In this document: piece after piece, positions 7,771 through 15,612 of the stretch
Layout of the letters: each line of letters opens with the position of its first letter
Numbering within the stretch: the stretch's first letter is position 1
Assembly (NCBI GenBank): GCA_017617145.1
Contig: JAFZWX010000086.1
Coordinates: 1-42,815, forward strand
Origin: Treponema sp.
GTDB lineage: Bacteria; Spirochaetota; Spirochaetia; Treponematales; Treponemataceae
DNA: 42,815 nucleotides
Direction of reading: 5' to 3'
Translations under genes and position numbers: made by a program
Notes under the pieces: generated by a model
Seen by the model: the letters and a program-made list of their open reading frames with translations, nothing else
Database searches by the model: none
Told to the model about the DNA's origin: nothing

Positions 7771-7845
7771 ACGTTTGCTTTGCAAACTTTGTAAGTTCGC
7801 GGAGCGAACGTTACTTCCTTCTGTTGGCTGAAGGCTTTTTTCATG
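7771..7845. repeat. Cluster of hairpins upstream of the ligase gene
   Basis: GTTTGC/GCAAAC (7773-7778 and 7782-7787) and GTTCGC/GCGAAC (7795-7800 and 7804-7809) are two adjacent perfect hairpins, and their outer flanks AACG and CGTT also pair. They are followed by CCTTC…GAAGG and a T run (7817-7841), a plausible weak terminator. Together they would separate the divergent DTW and ligase transcripts or form a structured leader. Confidence 0.5.
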
Positions 7846-7880
7846 AGAGGGAACAAACTCTAAATAAACAGATATTTATA

Positions 7881-9443
7881 ATGAATTTATTAAACAATTT
7901 TTTATCAAATACAAATTTCTCTTCCTACGAAGATTTTTATAAAAACTTCAAATTAAATATTCCCGAAAATTTTAATTTTGCCTACGACGTTGTTGATTTT
8001 TATGCCGAGCATTCTCCGCAGCAGCGCGCACTTGTATGGTGTAACGATGAAGGTTCTTCAAAAATCCTTACATTCAACGATATTTCAGTTCAGAGTAAGC
8101 TTGCCGCTTTATTTTTAAAACAACAGAATATTCAAAAAGGTGATGTCGTAATGCTTTCGCTTCGTCGCCGCTATGAGTACTGGATTTTTATAATTGCACT
8201 TCATAGACTTGGCGCTGTTGCTTTTCCTGTTTCTTCACAGCTTACAAAAAAAGATATTGACTATAGATTTAAAACCTGCAATGCAAAGCTTCTTATAACC
8301 GAAACATTTTTGAATGAAAAATGGAATCCTTTTCTTAAAGAAAATCCAAAGCCTCCTGAAATTCCTCGTCCACAGATTTTAGAAAATGATCCGATGCTTC
8401 TATATTTTACCTCGGGTACAGAAGGAATTCCAAAACCTGTAATTCACAACTGGCTGTATCCGCTGGCACATATTATTACTGCAAAATACTGGCAGAAAAA
8501 TATCGATGGAGGACTTCATTATTCAATGGCCGAAACTGGCTGGGCAAAGGCAAGCTGGGGAAAAATCTACGGTCAATGGATTTGTGGTTCTGCAGTTTTT
8601 GTATATGATAGAAAAGCTTTTAACCCGCAGTCTATTCTTCAAAAAATTTCTGATTTTAAAGTAAATACTTTTTGTGCGCCACCGGTAATCTATCGTTATC
8701 TTGTTGAACAGAATTTTTCAAAATATGATTTGTCGTCATTAAAGCATTGCTGTTCTGCAGGTGAAGCCCTTAATCAAAATGTTGCAGAAATCTTCTATAA
8801 TAAAACAGGTCTTACAATTTGCGAAGGTTATGGCCAGACCGAAACTGCATTGCTCTGCGCAAATTTTGATTTCAACTCAGAAGAGCTTTCTGTTTCTAGT
8901 TTAGGAAAACCTTCTCCTCAATATGACATCAGCATTGTAGACTCAAACGGAAACAAATGTGGTATAAATCAAACCGGCGAAATTGTTATTAAACTTCCTA
9001 AAAAACATCCTGTTGGTCTTTGCGAAAATTGTAATAACGGTAGATCGGATTATTTTCATACAGGCGATCTTGCTTACTGTAATCAGGATGGAATTTATTT
9101 TTTTATGGGCCGCAAGGATGATGTTATAAAATCTGCAGGTTTTAGAATTACTCCTTTTGAAGTTGAAACAATAATTAATATGCATCCTGCAATTGAAGAA
9201 AGTTTTGTTTATGGAGAAACAGATTCAAAACGTGGACAGATTGTTGTTGCATCTGTTGTTCTAAAAAAAGAGTTTGAACAGACTAAAAAACTGGAACAGG
9301 AAATTTTTGATTTTATTCGTCAAAATACTGCGCTTTATAAATGTCCGCGGCGAATTGAATTTGTAAAAGAGCTTGCAAAAACATATAATGGAAAAATCAA
9401 ACGCGGACAAAAAACGGACGGAGAAAAAATTGAAAGTGAATAA
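7881..9443 (+). CDS. AMP-forming acyl-CoA synthetase-like ligase (ANL superfamily)
   Basis: 520 aa from ATG 7881; an in-frame upstream ATG at 7824 falls in a terminator-like hairpin and adds an atypical N-terminus, so it is rejected. The protein carries the ANL core motifs in order: phosphate loop FTSGTEGIPK (176-185), GYGQTET (316-322), YFHTGDL, the hinge GRKDDVIKSAGFRI, and a C-terminal NGKIKRG with the catalytic Lys. The 'MAETGWAKASWGKIYGQW' region is typical of medium-chain/acetyl-CoA-synthetase-like (ACSM) members. It should activate a carboxylic acid as an acyl-adenylate and probably pass it to CoA; the chain length is unknown. Its 3' end overlaps lptC by 14 nt, so it belongs to the Lpt operon. 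Confidence 0.85.
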   Translation: MNLLNNFLSNTNFSSYEDFYKNFKLNIPENFNFAYDVVDFYAEHSPQQRALVWCNDEGSSKILTFNDISVQSKLAALFLKQQNIQKGDVVMLSLRRRYEYWIFIIALHRLGAVAFPVSSQLTKKDIDYRFKTCNAKLLITETFLNEKWNPFLKENPKPPEIPRPQILENDPMLLYFTSGTEGIPKPVIHNWLYPLAHIITAKYWQKNIDGGLHYSMAETGWAKASWGKIYGQWICGSAVFVYDRKAFNPQSILQKISDFKVNTFCAPPVIYRYLVEQNFSKYDLSSLKHCCSAGEALNQNVAEIFYNKTGLTICEGYGQTETALLCANFDFNSEELSVSSLGKPSPQYDISIVDSNGNKCGINQTGEIVIKLPKKHPVGLCENCNNGRSDYFHTGDLAYCNQDGIYFFMGRKDDVIKSAGFRITPFEVETIINMHPAIEESFVYGETDSKRGQIVVASVVLKKEFEQTKKLEQEIFDFIRQNTALYKCPRRIEFVKELAKTYNGKIKRGQKTDGEKIESE

Positions 9444-10032
9444 TAATTTTTTTAATTTTACAAAATCAATTCTTGTCTCCATTTTTTTGTTGTTTGTATT
9501 TCTTAGTTTTTCCTGTTCATTAAAATATAGCGAAACAGTTAATGCCGAAGAAACAAATCCGGAATTTATTTTTAATCATGCAAAGCTTATGCGATACGAA
9601 AATGGTCAGGAAAAAGTTGTTGTTCTTGCAGACAATATTGAACAGTATAAAGATTCTGATATTACCTACGGGAAAAATGTAAGCTTCAAAACTTATGATG
9701 ATGACCATAAAATAGAAACAGAAGGTTCCTGCGGATATCTTTATGCCGATTCAGATTCCGAAGTTTATGAACTTTATGACAGTATAAAGCTTTTTAATCA
9801 TGCACAGAATACAAACTTTTTTGCAAATATGTTAAAGTGGAATGGTAAAACCGAACAGCTTACCGGTGGCAGACGCGATACTGCAAAAATAGAAAAAGAT
9901 GGAACAGTTATTTACGGTACCGGATTTTCTGCAAGCGGAGTAAGCAAAACATTTAGTTTTTCGGGAACAGTTTCCGGCGAAATAGAAGCCAAGGATAACG
10001 AAGAGCCGCAACAGGAGAGTGAACAGGAATGA
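9430..10032 (+). CDS. lptC: LptC-like LPS-export protein with lipoprotein signal
   Basis: 200 aa from TTG 9430, preceded by GGAG (9420-9423) at 6-nt spacing; a GTG two codons later is the alternative. The signal segment ends in FLSFSC, a spirochaetal lipobox, with lipidation expected at C29. Residues ~45-170 follow the LptC/OstA-like jelly-roll pattern (EFIFNHAKLMRYENGQEKVVVLADNIEQY…). LptC normally anchors the periplasmic Lpt bridge to the inner membrane by a TM helix; here a lipid anchor would do this. It overlaps the ligase gene upstream by 14 nt and lptA by 4 nt (ATGA). Assigned mainly from pattern and gene order (lptC-lptA-lptB). Confidence 0.75.
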   Translation: MKVNNNFFNFTKSILVSIFLLFVFLSFSCSLKYSETVNAEETNPEFIFNHAKLMRYENGQEKVVVLADNIEQYKDSDITYGKNVSFKTYDDDHKIETEGSCGYLYADSDSEVYELYDSIKLFNHAQNTNFFANMLKWNGKTEQLTGGRRDTAKIEKDGTVIYGTGFSASGVSKTFSFSGTVSGEIEAKDNEEPQQESEQE

Positions 10033-10697
10033 AAAAGTTTGTTGCCATAATATTTTTACTTTCTCTTTCATTTATACTTTTTGCCGAAAAAATTACTTTC
10101 TCTGCAGGAAGCATGAGCGGGCAGGCAGGTGACTCTTCTGCAACTACAACTCTTTCCGGCGGTGCGTTTGTACAAACTTCTTCTATAGAAATACAGGCAG
10201 ATTCAATTGAACTTTCCGGAGACGATTATCGTTTTATAAAAGCAACAGGAAACATCGTTGGAAAAAATCTTGAAACAAAAATGGAATTCTCCTGCGATTC
10301 AATGTCGTACGACCGCGAAACAAAAGTTGCTCAGCTTCAGGGAAATGTAAAACTTACCGATACCGAAAATGATGTAAAAGCCGATGCTCAACTTATTGAA
10401 TATAATCAGAATACAAATATTGCTGTTCTTCAAATTGCAATAACACTTACTCAAAAGAAAAATATTTGTACCGGTGCTTATGCAGTTTATCAGAAAAATG
10501 AACAGATACTTGAGATTAGTGGAAACGCTCAGGTAAAACAGGACGATGATATTTTTCGTGCACAGCAGATAACGCTTAATCTTGAAACTCAAAATATTAC
10601 GCTTTCGGGAAATGTAAAAGGTTCTGTTACCGAAACTAAAAAAGTCGAAGAACCTGCACCAGCCTCATCCACTGCGCCTGTCGAAGGGAAGGAGTAA
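10029..10697 (+). CDS. lptA: LptA/OstA-like periplasmic LPS-transport protein
   Basis: 222 aa with a Sec signal peptide ending LFA-E near residue 19. The mature part is a series of OstA-N beta strands: IQADSIELSGDDYRFIKATG, VAQLQGNVKLTD and LEISGNAQVKQD, the usual 'repeat of G-N-V/A strands' of LptA. The low-complexity Pro/Ala/Glu tail (about 200-222) is probably unstructured. It should form the filament that carries lipid between LptC and the outer membrane. Start ATG overlaps the lptC stop by 4 nt, so translation is coupled. LptA and LptD fragments share this domain, but the length fits LptA. Confidence 0.8.
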   Translation: MKKFVAIIFLLSLSFILFAEKITFSAGSMSGQAGDSSATTTLSGGAFVQTSSIEIQADSIELSGDDYRFIKATGNIVGKNLETKMEFSCDSMSYDRETKVAQLQGNVKLTDTENDVKADAQLIEYNQNTNIAVLQIAITLTQKKNICTGAYAVYQKNEQILEISGNAQVKQDDDIFRAQQITLNLETQNITLSGNVKGSVTETKKVEEPAPASSTAPVEGKE

Positions 10698-10703
10698 CAT
10701 AGT

Positions 10704-11474
10704 ATGGACGAACAACTTGAAGAAGTCACAGAACCTGTAACTGTCGAAGGGCCGCTTCTTCGCGTAAACAGCTTATATAAATCCTTTGGCCGAAAAGACG
10801 TAGTAAAAGGCATTGACTTTTCTATGAAAACAGGCGAAGTCTTAGGTCTTCTTGGCCCGAATGGTGCAGGAAAAACAACAACCTTCTATATGGTAGTAGG
10901 CTTTTATCGTCCGACTGCAGGCGAAGTTTTCTTAAATGATAAATGTATTACAAGACTCCCTATGTACAAAAGAGCGCGTCTTGGCATTTCGTATCTTCCG
11001 CAGGAGCCTTCTGTTTTCAGAAAATTTACTGTAGAAGAAAATATCTGGTCGGTTCTTGAAACCCGCCGTGATCTTACCCATAAACAGAAAAAGCAGCGTC
11101 TTGATGATTTAATAGAAGAGTTTTCCATAGGACGAATCCGTTATCAAAAAGCATATACTCTTTCGGGTGGAGAGCGCCGTCGTACAGAAATTGCGCGTTC
11201 CCTTGCAATTGAACCAAAGTTCCTTTTGCTCGATGAACCTTTTGCAGGAATTGACCCTATTGCCGTAGCCGATATCAAAAGTGTAATAAAGCTTCTGGCT
11301 TCGCGCGGAATTGGAATTCTTATTACCGACCACAATGTCCGCGATACCCTTGAAATAACCGACCGTGCAATTATCATAAATACCGGGACAATCATGCTGC
11401 AGGGCACCAAAGAAGAAATTCTTGCCAGCGAAGTAGCCCGTGAAGTTTACCTTGGTAAAAATTTCAGCATGTAA
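10704..11474 (+). CDS. lptB: LPS-export ABC transporter ATP-binding protein
   Basis: 256 aa. Walker [10 protein letters not shown] near 53-61, Q-loop [19 protein letters not shown] signature LSGGERRR, Walker [14 protein letters not shown] and H-loop [10 protein letters not shown]. The 'FTVEENI' and '[17 protein letters not shown]'-type stretches are specific to LptB. The ~20-residue acidic N-terminal extension before the ABC domain is longer than in E. coli. It would power extraction of LPS-like lipid with LptF/G, which are not in the window. An RBS GGAG (10690-10693) precedes the start. Confidence 0.92.
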   Translation: MDEQLEEVTEPVTVEGPLLRVNSLYKSFGRKDVVKGIDFSMKTGEVLGLLGPNGAGKTTTFYMVVGFYRPTAGEVFLNDKCITRLPMYKRARLGISYLPQEPSVFRKFTVEENIWSVLETRRDLTHKQKKQRLDDLIEEFSIGRIRYQKAYTLSGGERRRTEIARSLAIEPKFLLLDEPFAGIDPIAVADIKSVIKLLASRGIGILITDHNVRDTLEITDRAIIINTGTIMLQGTKEEILASEVAREVYLGKNFSM

Positions 11475-11486
11475 AATCTGCCTTTT

Positions 11487-11512
11487 CGGTATATAAAATC
11501 GGTATGTAAAAT
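11487..11512 (+). repeat. 13-bp imperfect direct repeat after lptB
   Basis: CGGTATATAAAAT and CGGTATGTAAAAT lie in tandem, and a third similar piece (GCATGTAAAATCTG) overlaps the lptB stop. No T-rich hairpin is visible here, so termination after lptB is not explained. Confidence 0.6.
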
Positions 11513-11523
11513 CCGTCTTTTTA

Positions 11524-11552
11524 TTGACAACACGTCTTTTTGCTCTTAAAAT
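11524..11552 (+). promoter_or_regulatory. Strong promoter next to the 11562 start codon
   Basis: -35 TTGACA (11524-11529), 17-nt spacer, -10 TAAAAT (11547-11552). Only 9 nt separate the -10 from the ATG at 11562 and no Shine-Dalgarno fits, so the transcript should begin within about three bases of the start codon. Confidence 0.75.
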
Positions 11553-11561
11553 AATAATATT

Positions 11562-13487
11562 ATGAATACAAAAAAGAAGAGAGTCTTAGCCCTCGTTTTT
11601 TCCGTATCTTTTTGCATGATGTCTCTCAGTGCGCTCGATTTTGTTTTTAAGATTGAACCATCTGTGTTGTTTCCAAGTGTTGTTGATTCTAAAATGCAGG
11701 TTTCTCCAGGTGTAATAATGCAGGCCGATGTTGATTTGTTCAATATCGTTACAGTTGGTGCCGAAGGCGGATACACCTACGAACAGCCTAAATCTACCGA
11801 TGAAGGTATTAACGTTATTCTTGGCGGAATGAATTTTGGCGTTTATTATTTCCCTCTTTCTCGTTTGTATATTGGTGCTGGTGGAGCTTTGGGTCTTCAG
11901 AATACTATTACTCAGGTACAAAAGCTCGATTCAGAAGGTGTAAATGATAAGAAAACCTTCAGTGGACTTTATTACCGAGGTTTTGGCGAAGTTGGCTTCC
12001 GTGTAAATCCTTCTATTTGTGTAAATCTTGTAGGCGGCTGGGCATCATATTCAGCTGGTTCAAGTTTCGGTAACAGTTTACTTTCAGGTCCATTTGCTGC
12101 ACTTTCCTTAAGACTTACCGGTCATGTTGGTGCCAATTCAAAGAGTTCTGCAATTGATATTCGAATAGAGCAGGAATCCGATGTATTCCCTGTTTACAGT
12201 TCGGTTTATGGTTATGAGCCTTTTGGTACAATATTTATTAAAAATGATGAAGGTGCTGAACTTAGAAATGTTCATGTAAGTTTCCGTGCAGGAAAGTATA
12301 CTAACTCTTCAAAGCTTTGTGGTACAGAAGAAAAAATCAACAGACATAAAATTGCAGAATTCCCTCTTTATGCCGATTTCTCTGATGAGATTCTTGGTTT
12401 TACAGAAGACGGAAAAATCAGTGGCGAAATCATTGTAGAATATGAATTCCTTGGTAAGAAGATGAGCGTTACAGAACCTATTATTGTTTCTGTCTGCAAT
12501 AGAAATTCTTTTGTTTGGGGCGACAGTTCTGCTCTTGCTTCTTTTATTTCTCCAGATTCACAGGAAATCGCTACCTTTGCAAAAGAAGTTGCGGGTATTA
12601 CAAGAAATAACATTTATACAGGTATGAATGCTAACCTTCAGTATGCAATTGGTATTATAGAAGGTTTACGTCTTATTGGTATGGGATACTCAGAAGACAA
12701 CATTACTCCATATACAACTTATCATACTGGTTACGAAATGGATTCTATTCAGTATCCTCTTCAAACCTTGCAGTGCCTTTCGGGCGATTATGATGATCTT
12801 GCTATTCTTGTTTGTTCGTGCCTTCAGACAATAAATGTTCCTACAGGTTATATTCCTTATGATGATGATTTTATTGTACTCGTTAAACTTAATATGACCT
12901 CAGGCCAGGCGTTGAATAATTTTGCTTCTACAGACGGTCTTGTAATTGATTACGATTCTGATGAAGTTTATCTTGCACTTTCTATGAAGAATCTTGATAA
13001 AGGATTTACAGAAAGCTACAAGGCTGGTTCCGAAGTTGTAGTTCAGTGCTTTAGTAACGAAGACACTTACTATGACTTTATTGATACTACCGATGCCTGG
13101 TCAAGTTACAAGCCTGTTGCCTTTAGTACAAACTCTTCTGTAACTACTCCAAAACAGGATGCTCTTGTTAAGAATATTCGTGAAGCAATTCAAGCTTACA
13201 TCGCTTCAGATATTGATGCTGTAATCAAACGTGCCCGTGAAGCCGGAGATTCAAACAAGCTTGGTGTTGCTCTTGTTCGTGCCGGACGCTATTCAGAAGC
13301 AAAGAAAGAATTCCAGAAGTCTGCCGACAAGGGTTCTATTGCTGCCATGAATAATGTTGCAAATATTCTTATGATTGAAAAGAATTATACTGGTGCCGCT
13401 GCGCAGTATCAAAAGATTCTTGATAAGGACCCTTCAAACACAGTTGCACAGAAAGGTCTTGAAAATGCAAATGCCAAAATTGAATAG
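11562..13487 (+). CDS. Exported barrel + inactive transglutaminase-like + TPR protein
   Basis: 641 aa. Signal peptide (MNTKKKR…LSA-LDF). Residues ~25-190 alternate like an outer-membrane beta barrel (GG-rich strands), ~200-310 form a beta-rich linker, ~340-470 match the transglutaminase-like fold, and ~540-641 contain about two TPR units. It is a full-length paralogue of the next gene. In the catalytic block the neighbour has GGDCDDLTIL, but this protein has SGDYDDLAIL: the nucleophilic Cys is Tyr410. The neighbour's catalytic His (H424) aligns with Asp436 and its D430 with Lys442. So the fold is kept but the active site is lost. The function is unknown; a scaffold or cell-envelope role is plausible. 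Confidence 0.75.
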   Translation: MNTKKKRVLALVFSVSFCMMSLSALDFVFKIEPSVLFPSVVDSKMQVSPGVIMQADVDLFNIVTVGAEGGYTYEQPKSTDEGINVILGGMNFGVYYFPLSRLYIGAGGALGLQNTITQVQKLDSEGVNDKKTFSGLYYRGFGEVGFRVNPSICVNLVGGWASYSAGSSFGNSLLSGPFAALSLRLTGHVGANSKSSAIDIRIEQESDVFPVYSSVYGYEPFGTIFIKNDEGAELRNVHVSFRAGKYTNSSKLCGTEEKINRHKIAEFPLYADFSDEILGFTEDGKISGEIIVEYEFLGKKMSVTEPIIVSVCNRNSFVWGDSSALASFISPDSQEIATFAKEVAGITRNNIYTGMNANLQYAIGIIEGLRLIGMGYSEDNITPYTTYHTGYEMDSIQYPLQTLQCLSGDYDDLAILVCSCLQTINVPTGYIPYDDDFIVLVKLNMTSGQALNNFASTDGLVIDYDSDEVYLALSMKNLDKGFTESYKAGSEVVVQCFSNEDTYYDFIDTTDAWSSYKPVAFSTNSSVTTPKQDALVKNIREAIQAYIASDIDAVIKRAREAGDSNKLGVALVRAGRYSEAKKEFQKSADKGSIAAMNNVANILMIEKNYTGAAAQYQKILDKDPSNTVAQKGLENANAKIE

Positions 13488-13496
13488 GGAATAGTA

Positions 13497-15080
13497 ATGA
13501 AAAAAATTGTTCTTATAGTACTGACTGTTCTTCTTTCCGCAAGGCTTTTTGCATTTGATTTTTCTATCAAAGTTCTGCCTGGTTATGAATTTGCAACAGA
13601 ACAATTGTTTAACGATGCCGGAGGTTTTTCTGTAGGACTTGGCATTGATGTTTCTCCTGTTACTTTGCGTGAACGCGATAAGCTTTATGTTACAGGCCAG
13701 TTTGCTTCAACAAACTTTCCTTCAGAAGGCTTTGGTGTTCAGCCTATACTTGACGGAGGTTTTGGTCTTGGCTATAACTTCCGTTTTATGGATCGCTTTG
13801 GCGTTACTCCGGAATTTTATACAGGTATCTGGTCATATCTTGGTTCTTCAGGTTTTGGAACTTCTGCAATAAGCGGTATTGTTTTCTGCGGTAAGGTATA
13901 TGCCGATTATTATCTTTCTCCTTCTGTAACATTAAGTTTGTTTGGAGGCTTTAAATCCTTCTATACAAGACCAACTCCTTTCTTAAGTGATGTTCAGTTT
14001 GGATTAGGTCTTAAGTACAGTATTTACCGCGGACTTTTTTCAAACAATTATATCCAGATTGATGAAAGTGAAGTTGAACCATTGTTCCCGGTATTCTATT
14101 CACACTACACAGATAATCCGTTTGGAACAATCAGCTTTGTAAATAACGAAGAAAATGATATTACCGATGTAACTGTTTCAATTCTTCTTGAATCGTATAT
14201 GTCTAATCCGTATACAGTTACGACAATTCCGGTTGTAGAAAGAGGGGAAGTGTTTGATGTTCAGATTTTCGCATTCCTGAATGAAAACATCCTTGGTCTT
14301 CTTCAGCCAAAATCAGATTCTTTTGATGTAACTGTAGAATATTATTCACTTGGAAAACGACAGTCGGTAACACATACTCTTCCAATAACTGTTTTAAGTC
14401 GTAACTCAATGACCTGGGAAGATGATCGCAGGGCAGCAGCTTTCGTTTCTGGAAAAGACGCTACTGCACAAAGATTTGCACGCAGAGTTAAGGCAGTTGT
14501 AAAGAACGAACTTAAATCAAATGTTCCTGTAAACATTCAGTATGCTGCTGCAATTTTTGGAGCATTAAAAGTCTTTGGAATTAATTATGTAGTAGACCCT
14601 TCAAGTGCTTTTACCGATAATGTAGGTACAGCTGCAGTTGACTTTCTTCAGTTCCCATATCAGACACTTGTATATCATGGTGGTGACTGTGACGACCTTA
14701 CAATTCTTAACTGCTCTCTTCTTGAGGCAATTGGTATTGATACAGCTTTTATTACTGTTCCAGGTCATATTTACATGGCGTTTGATTCAGGACTTTCGCT
14801 TGAAGAAGGTCGCGCAAAACTTGATAAAGGTTATTATATAGAAGCATATGATAAAATCTGGTGTCCTATTGAAATTACACTTTCACAGGATACCTTTGGT
14901 CTTGCCTGGACTTATGGTGCAAGAGAATGGAAAAAGGCTGGAGATTCGGCTTTACTCATTCCATTGGATGATGCCTGGGATGCATATCTTCCAATCAGTG
15001 TTCCTGGTTCAGATACTTCTATTGATGTTCCTTCTAGTGAGGAAATAATAAAATACTTTAAAGAGGCAAAATATTATTGA
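13497..15080 (+). CDS. Exported barrel + transglutaminase-like (cysteine protease fold) protein
   Basis: 527 aa. Signal peptide (MKKIVLIVLT…LFA-FDF). Residues ~25-185 look like a small beta barrel; ~200-300 are beta-rich; ~340-470 are a transglutaminase-like domain with an intact-looking triad: C398 in GGDCDDL, H424 in PGHIYMAFD, and an acidic residue from the W-C-P-I-E strand (about E459). Such domains act as amidases, peptidases or cross-linking enzymes. No TPR tail, unlike its upstream paralogue. It starts 9 nt after that gene, so the two are co-expressed. The enzyme/pseudo-enzyme pairing suggests a complex. The substrate is not identifiable from sequence. Confidence 0.75.
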   Translation: MKKIVLIVLTVLLSARLFAFDFSIKVLPGYEFATEQLFNDAGGFSVGLGIDVSPVTLRERDKLYVTGQFASTNFPSEGFGVQPILDGGFGLGYNFRFMDRFGVTPEFYTGIWSYLGSSGFGTSAISGIVFCGKVYADYYLSPSVTLSLFGGFKSFYTRPTPFLSDVQFGLGLKYSIYRGLFSNNYIQIDESEVEPLFPVFYSHYTDNPFGTISFVNNEENDITDVTVSILLESYMSNPYTVTTIPVVERGEVFDVQIFAFLNENILGLLQPKSDSFDVTVEYYSLGKRQSVTHTLPITVLSRNSMTWEDDRRAAAFVSGKDATAQRFARRVKAVVKNELKSNVPVNIQYAAAIFGALKVFGINYVVDPSSAFTDNVGTAAVDFLQFPYQTLVYHGGDCDDLTILNCSLLEAIGIDTAFITVPGHIYMAFDSGLSLEEGRAKLDKGYYIEAYDKIWCPIEITLSQDTFGLAWTYGAREWKKAGDSALLIPLDDAWDAYLPISVPGSDTSIDVPSSEEIIKYFKEAKYY

Positions 15081-15129
15081 TTTTTTTTAAAAAATCGATA
15101 ATACTATATATAGAGAGGAGGTTTTTGAA

Positions 15130-15540
15130 ATGAAAAAACTTTTTGCTTTGTTATTGGTTTTGTTCACAGGAACAATGTTGTTTGCAGCTACAGGTACTTA
15201 TGTAGTTGAAGCAGTTGTAGGAAATGTAACATACGAAGCTGCTCCTGGAAAATTTGAAAAAGTTCACGTTGGACAGGAATTATCTGCTTCTACTGTTATT
15301 AAGACAGGACTTAATTCAAGCGTAGATATTAACTTTGAAGGTAAGAAAATTACTATTAAAGCTAAGCAGAATGGAACTGTTGAAGCATTGTATGTTGCAG
15401 CTGCTCCTGCAAAGGGTGGACTTAAAAAGCAGTCAATTGCTAAGTCTGATGCAACAGATACTGATGGAGTACGAGAAGGTGTAGCAACAGCTTCTTCACG
15501 AGCTTCTGAAGCAAAGGAAGACTTTACTTGGGAAGAATAG
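15130..15540 (+). CDS. Small secreted FecR-like domain protein
   Basis: 136 aa with a Sec signal peptide (cleavage near LFA-ATG, residue 19-20). The mature part follows the FecR-domain pattern: GNVTYE…W/F-x-x-V-H-V-GQEL, TVIKTGLNSSVDINF, and 'KKITIKAKQNGTVEAL'. The last ~45 residues are low-complexity, Ala/Ser/Asp/Glu-rich. Stand-alone secreted FecR domains are common in spirochaetes, with unknown function. A very strong RBS (GAGGAGG, 15115-15121) suggests high expression. It lies 49 nt after the active transglutaminase-like gene and is closed by a good terminator, so the three-gene unit 11562-15540 probably ends here. Confidence 0.7.
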   Translation: MKKLFALLLVLFTGTMLFAATGTYVVEAVVGNVTYEAAPGKFEKVHVGQELSASTVIKTGLNSSVDINFEGKKITIKAKQNGTVEALYVAAAPAKGGLKKQSIAKSDATDTDGVREGVATASSRASEAKEDFTWEE

Positions 15541-15560
15541 TATTCTCTTATCAGTAAGAA

Positions 15561-15588
15561 AAGGGGCTTAAAAAAGCCCCTTTTTTTG
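15561..15588 (+). terminator. Rho-independent terminator
   Basis: AGGGGCT (15562-15568) pairs with AGCCCCT (15575-15581) across an A-rich loop and is followed by a run of seven T. It ends the 11562-15540 unit. Confidence 0.92.
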
Positions 15589-15612
15589 TTAAAAAAACGT
15601 TTTGAGTTTATT

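Noticed and set aside
15586..15612. Nine-residue upstream extension of the adenylate cyclase
   Set aside because: The TTG lies in the T-tract of the preceding terminator.
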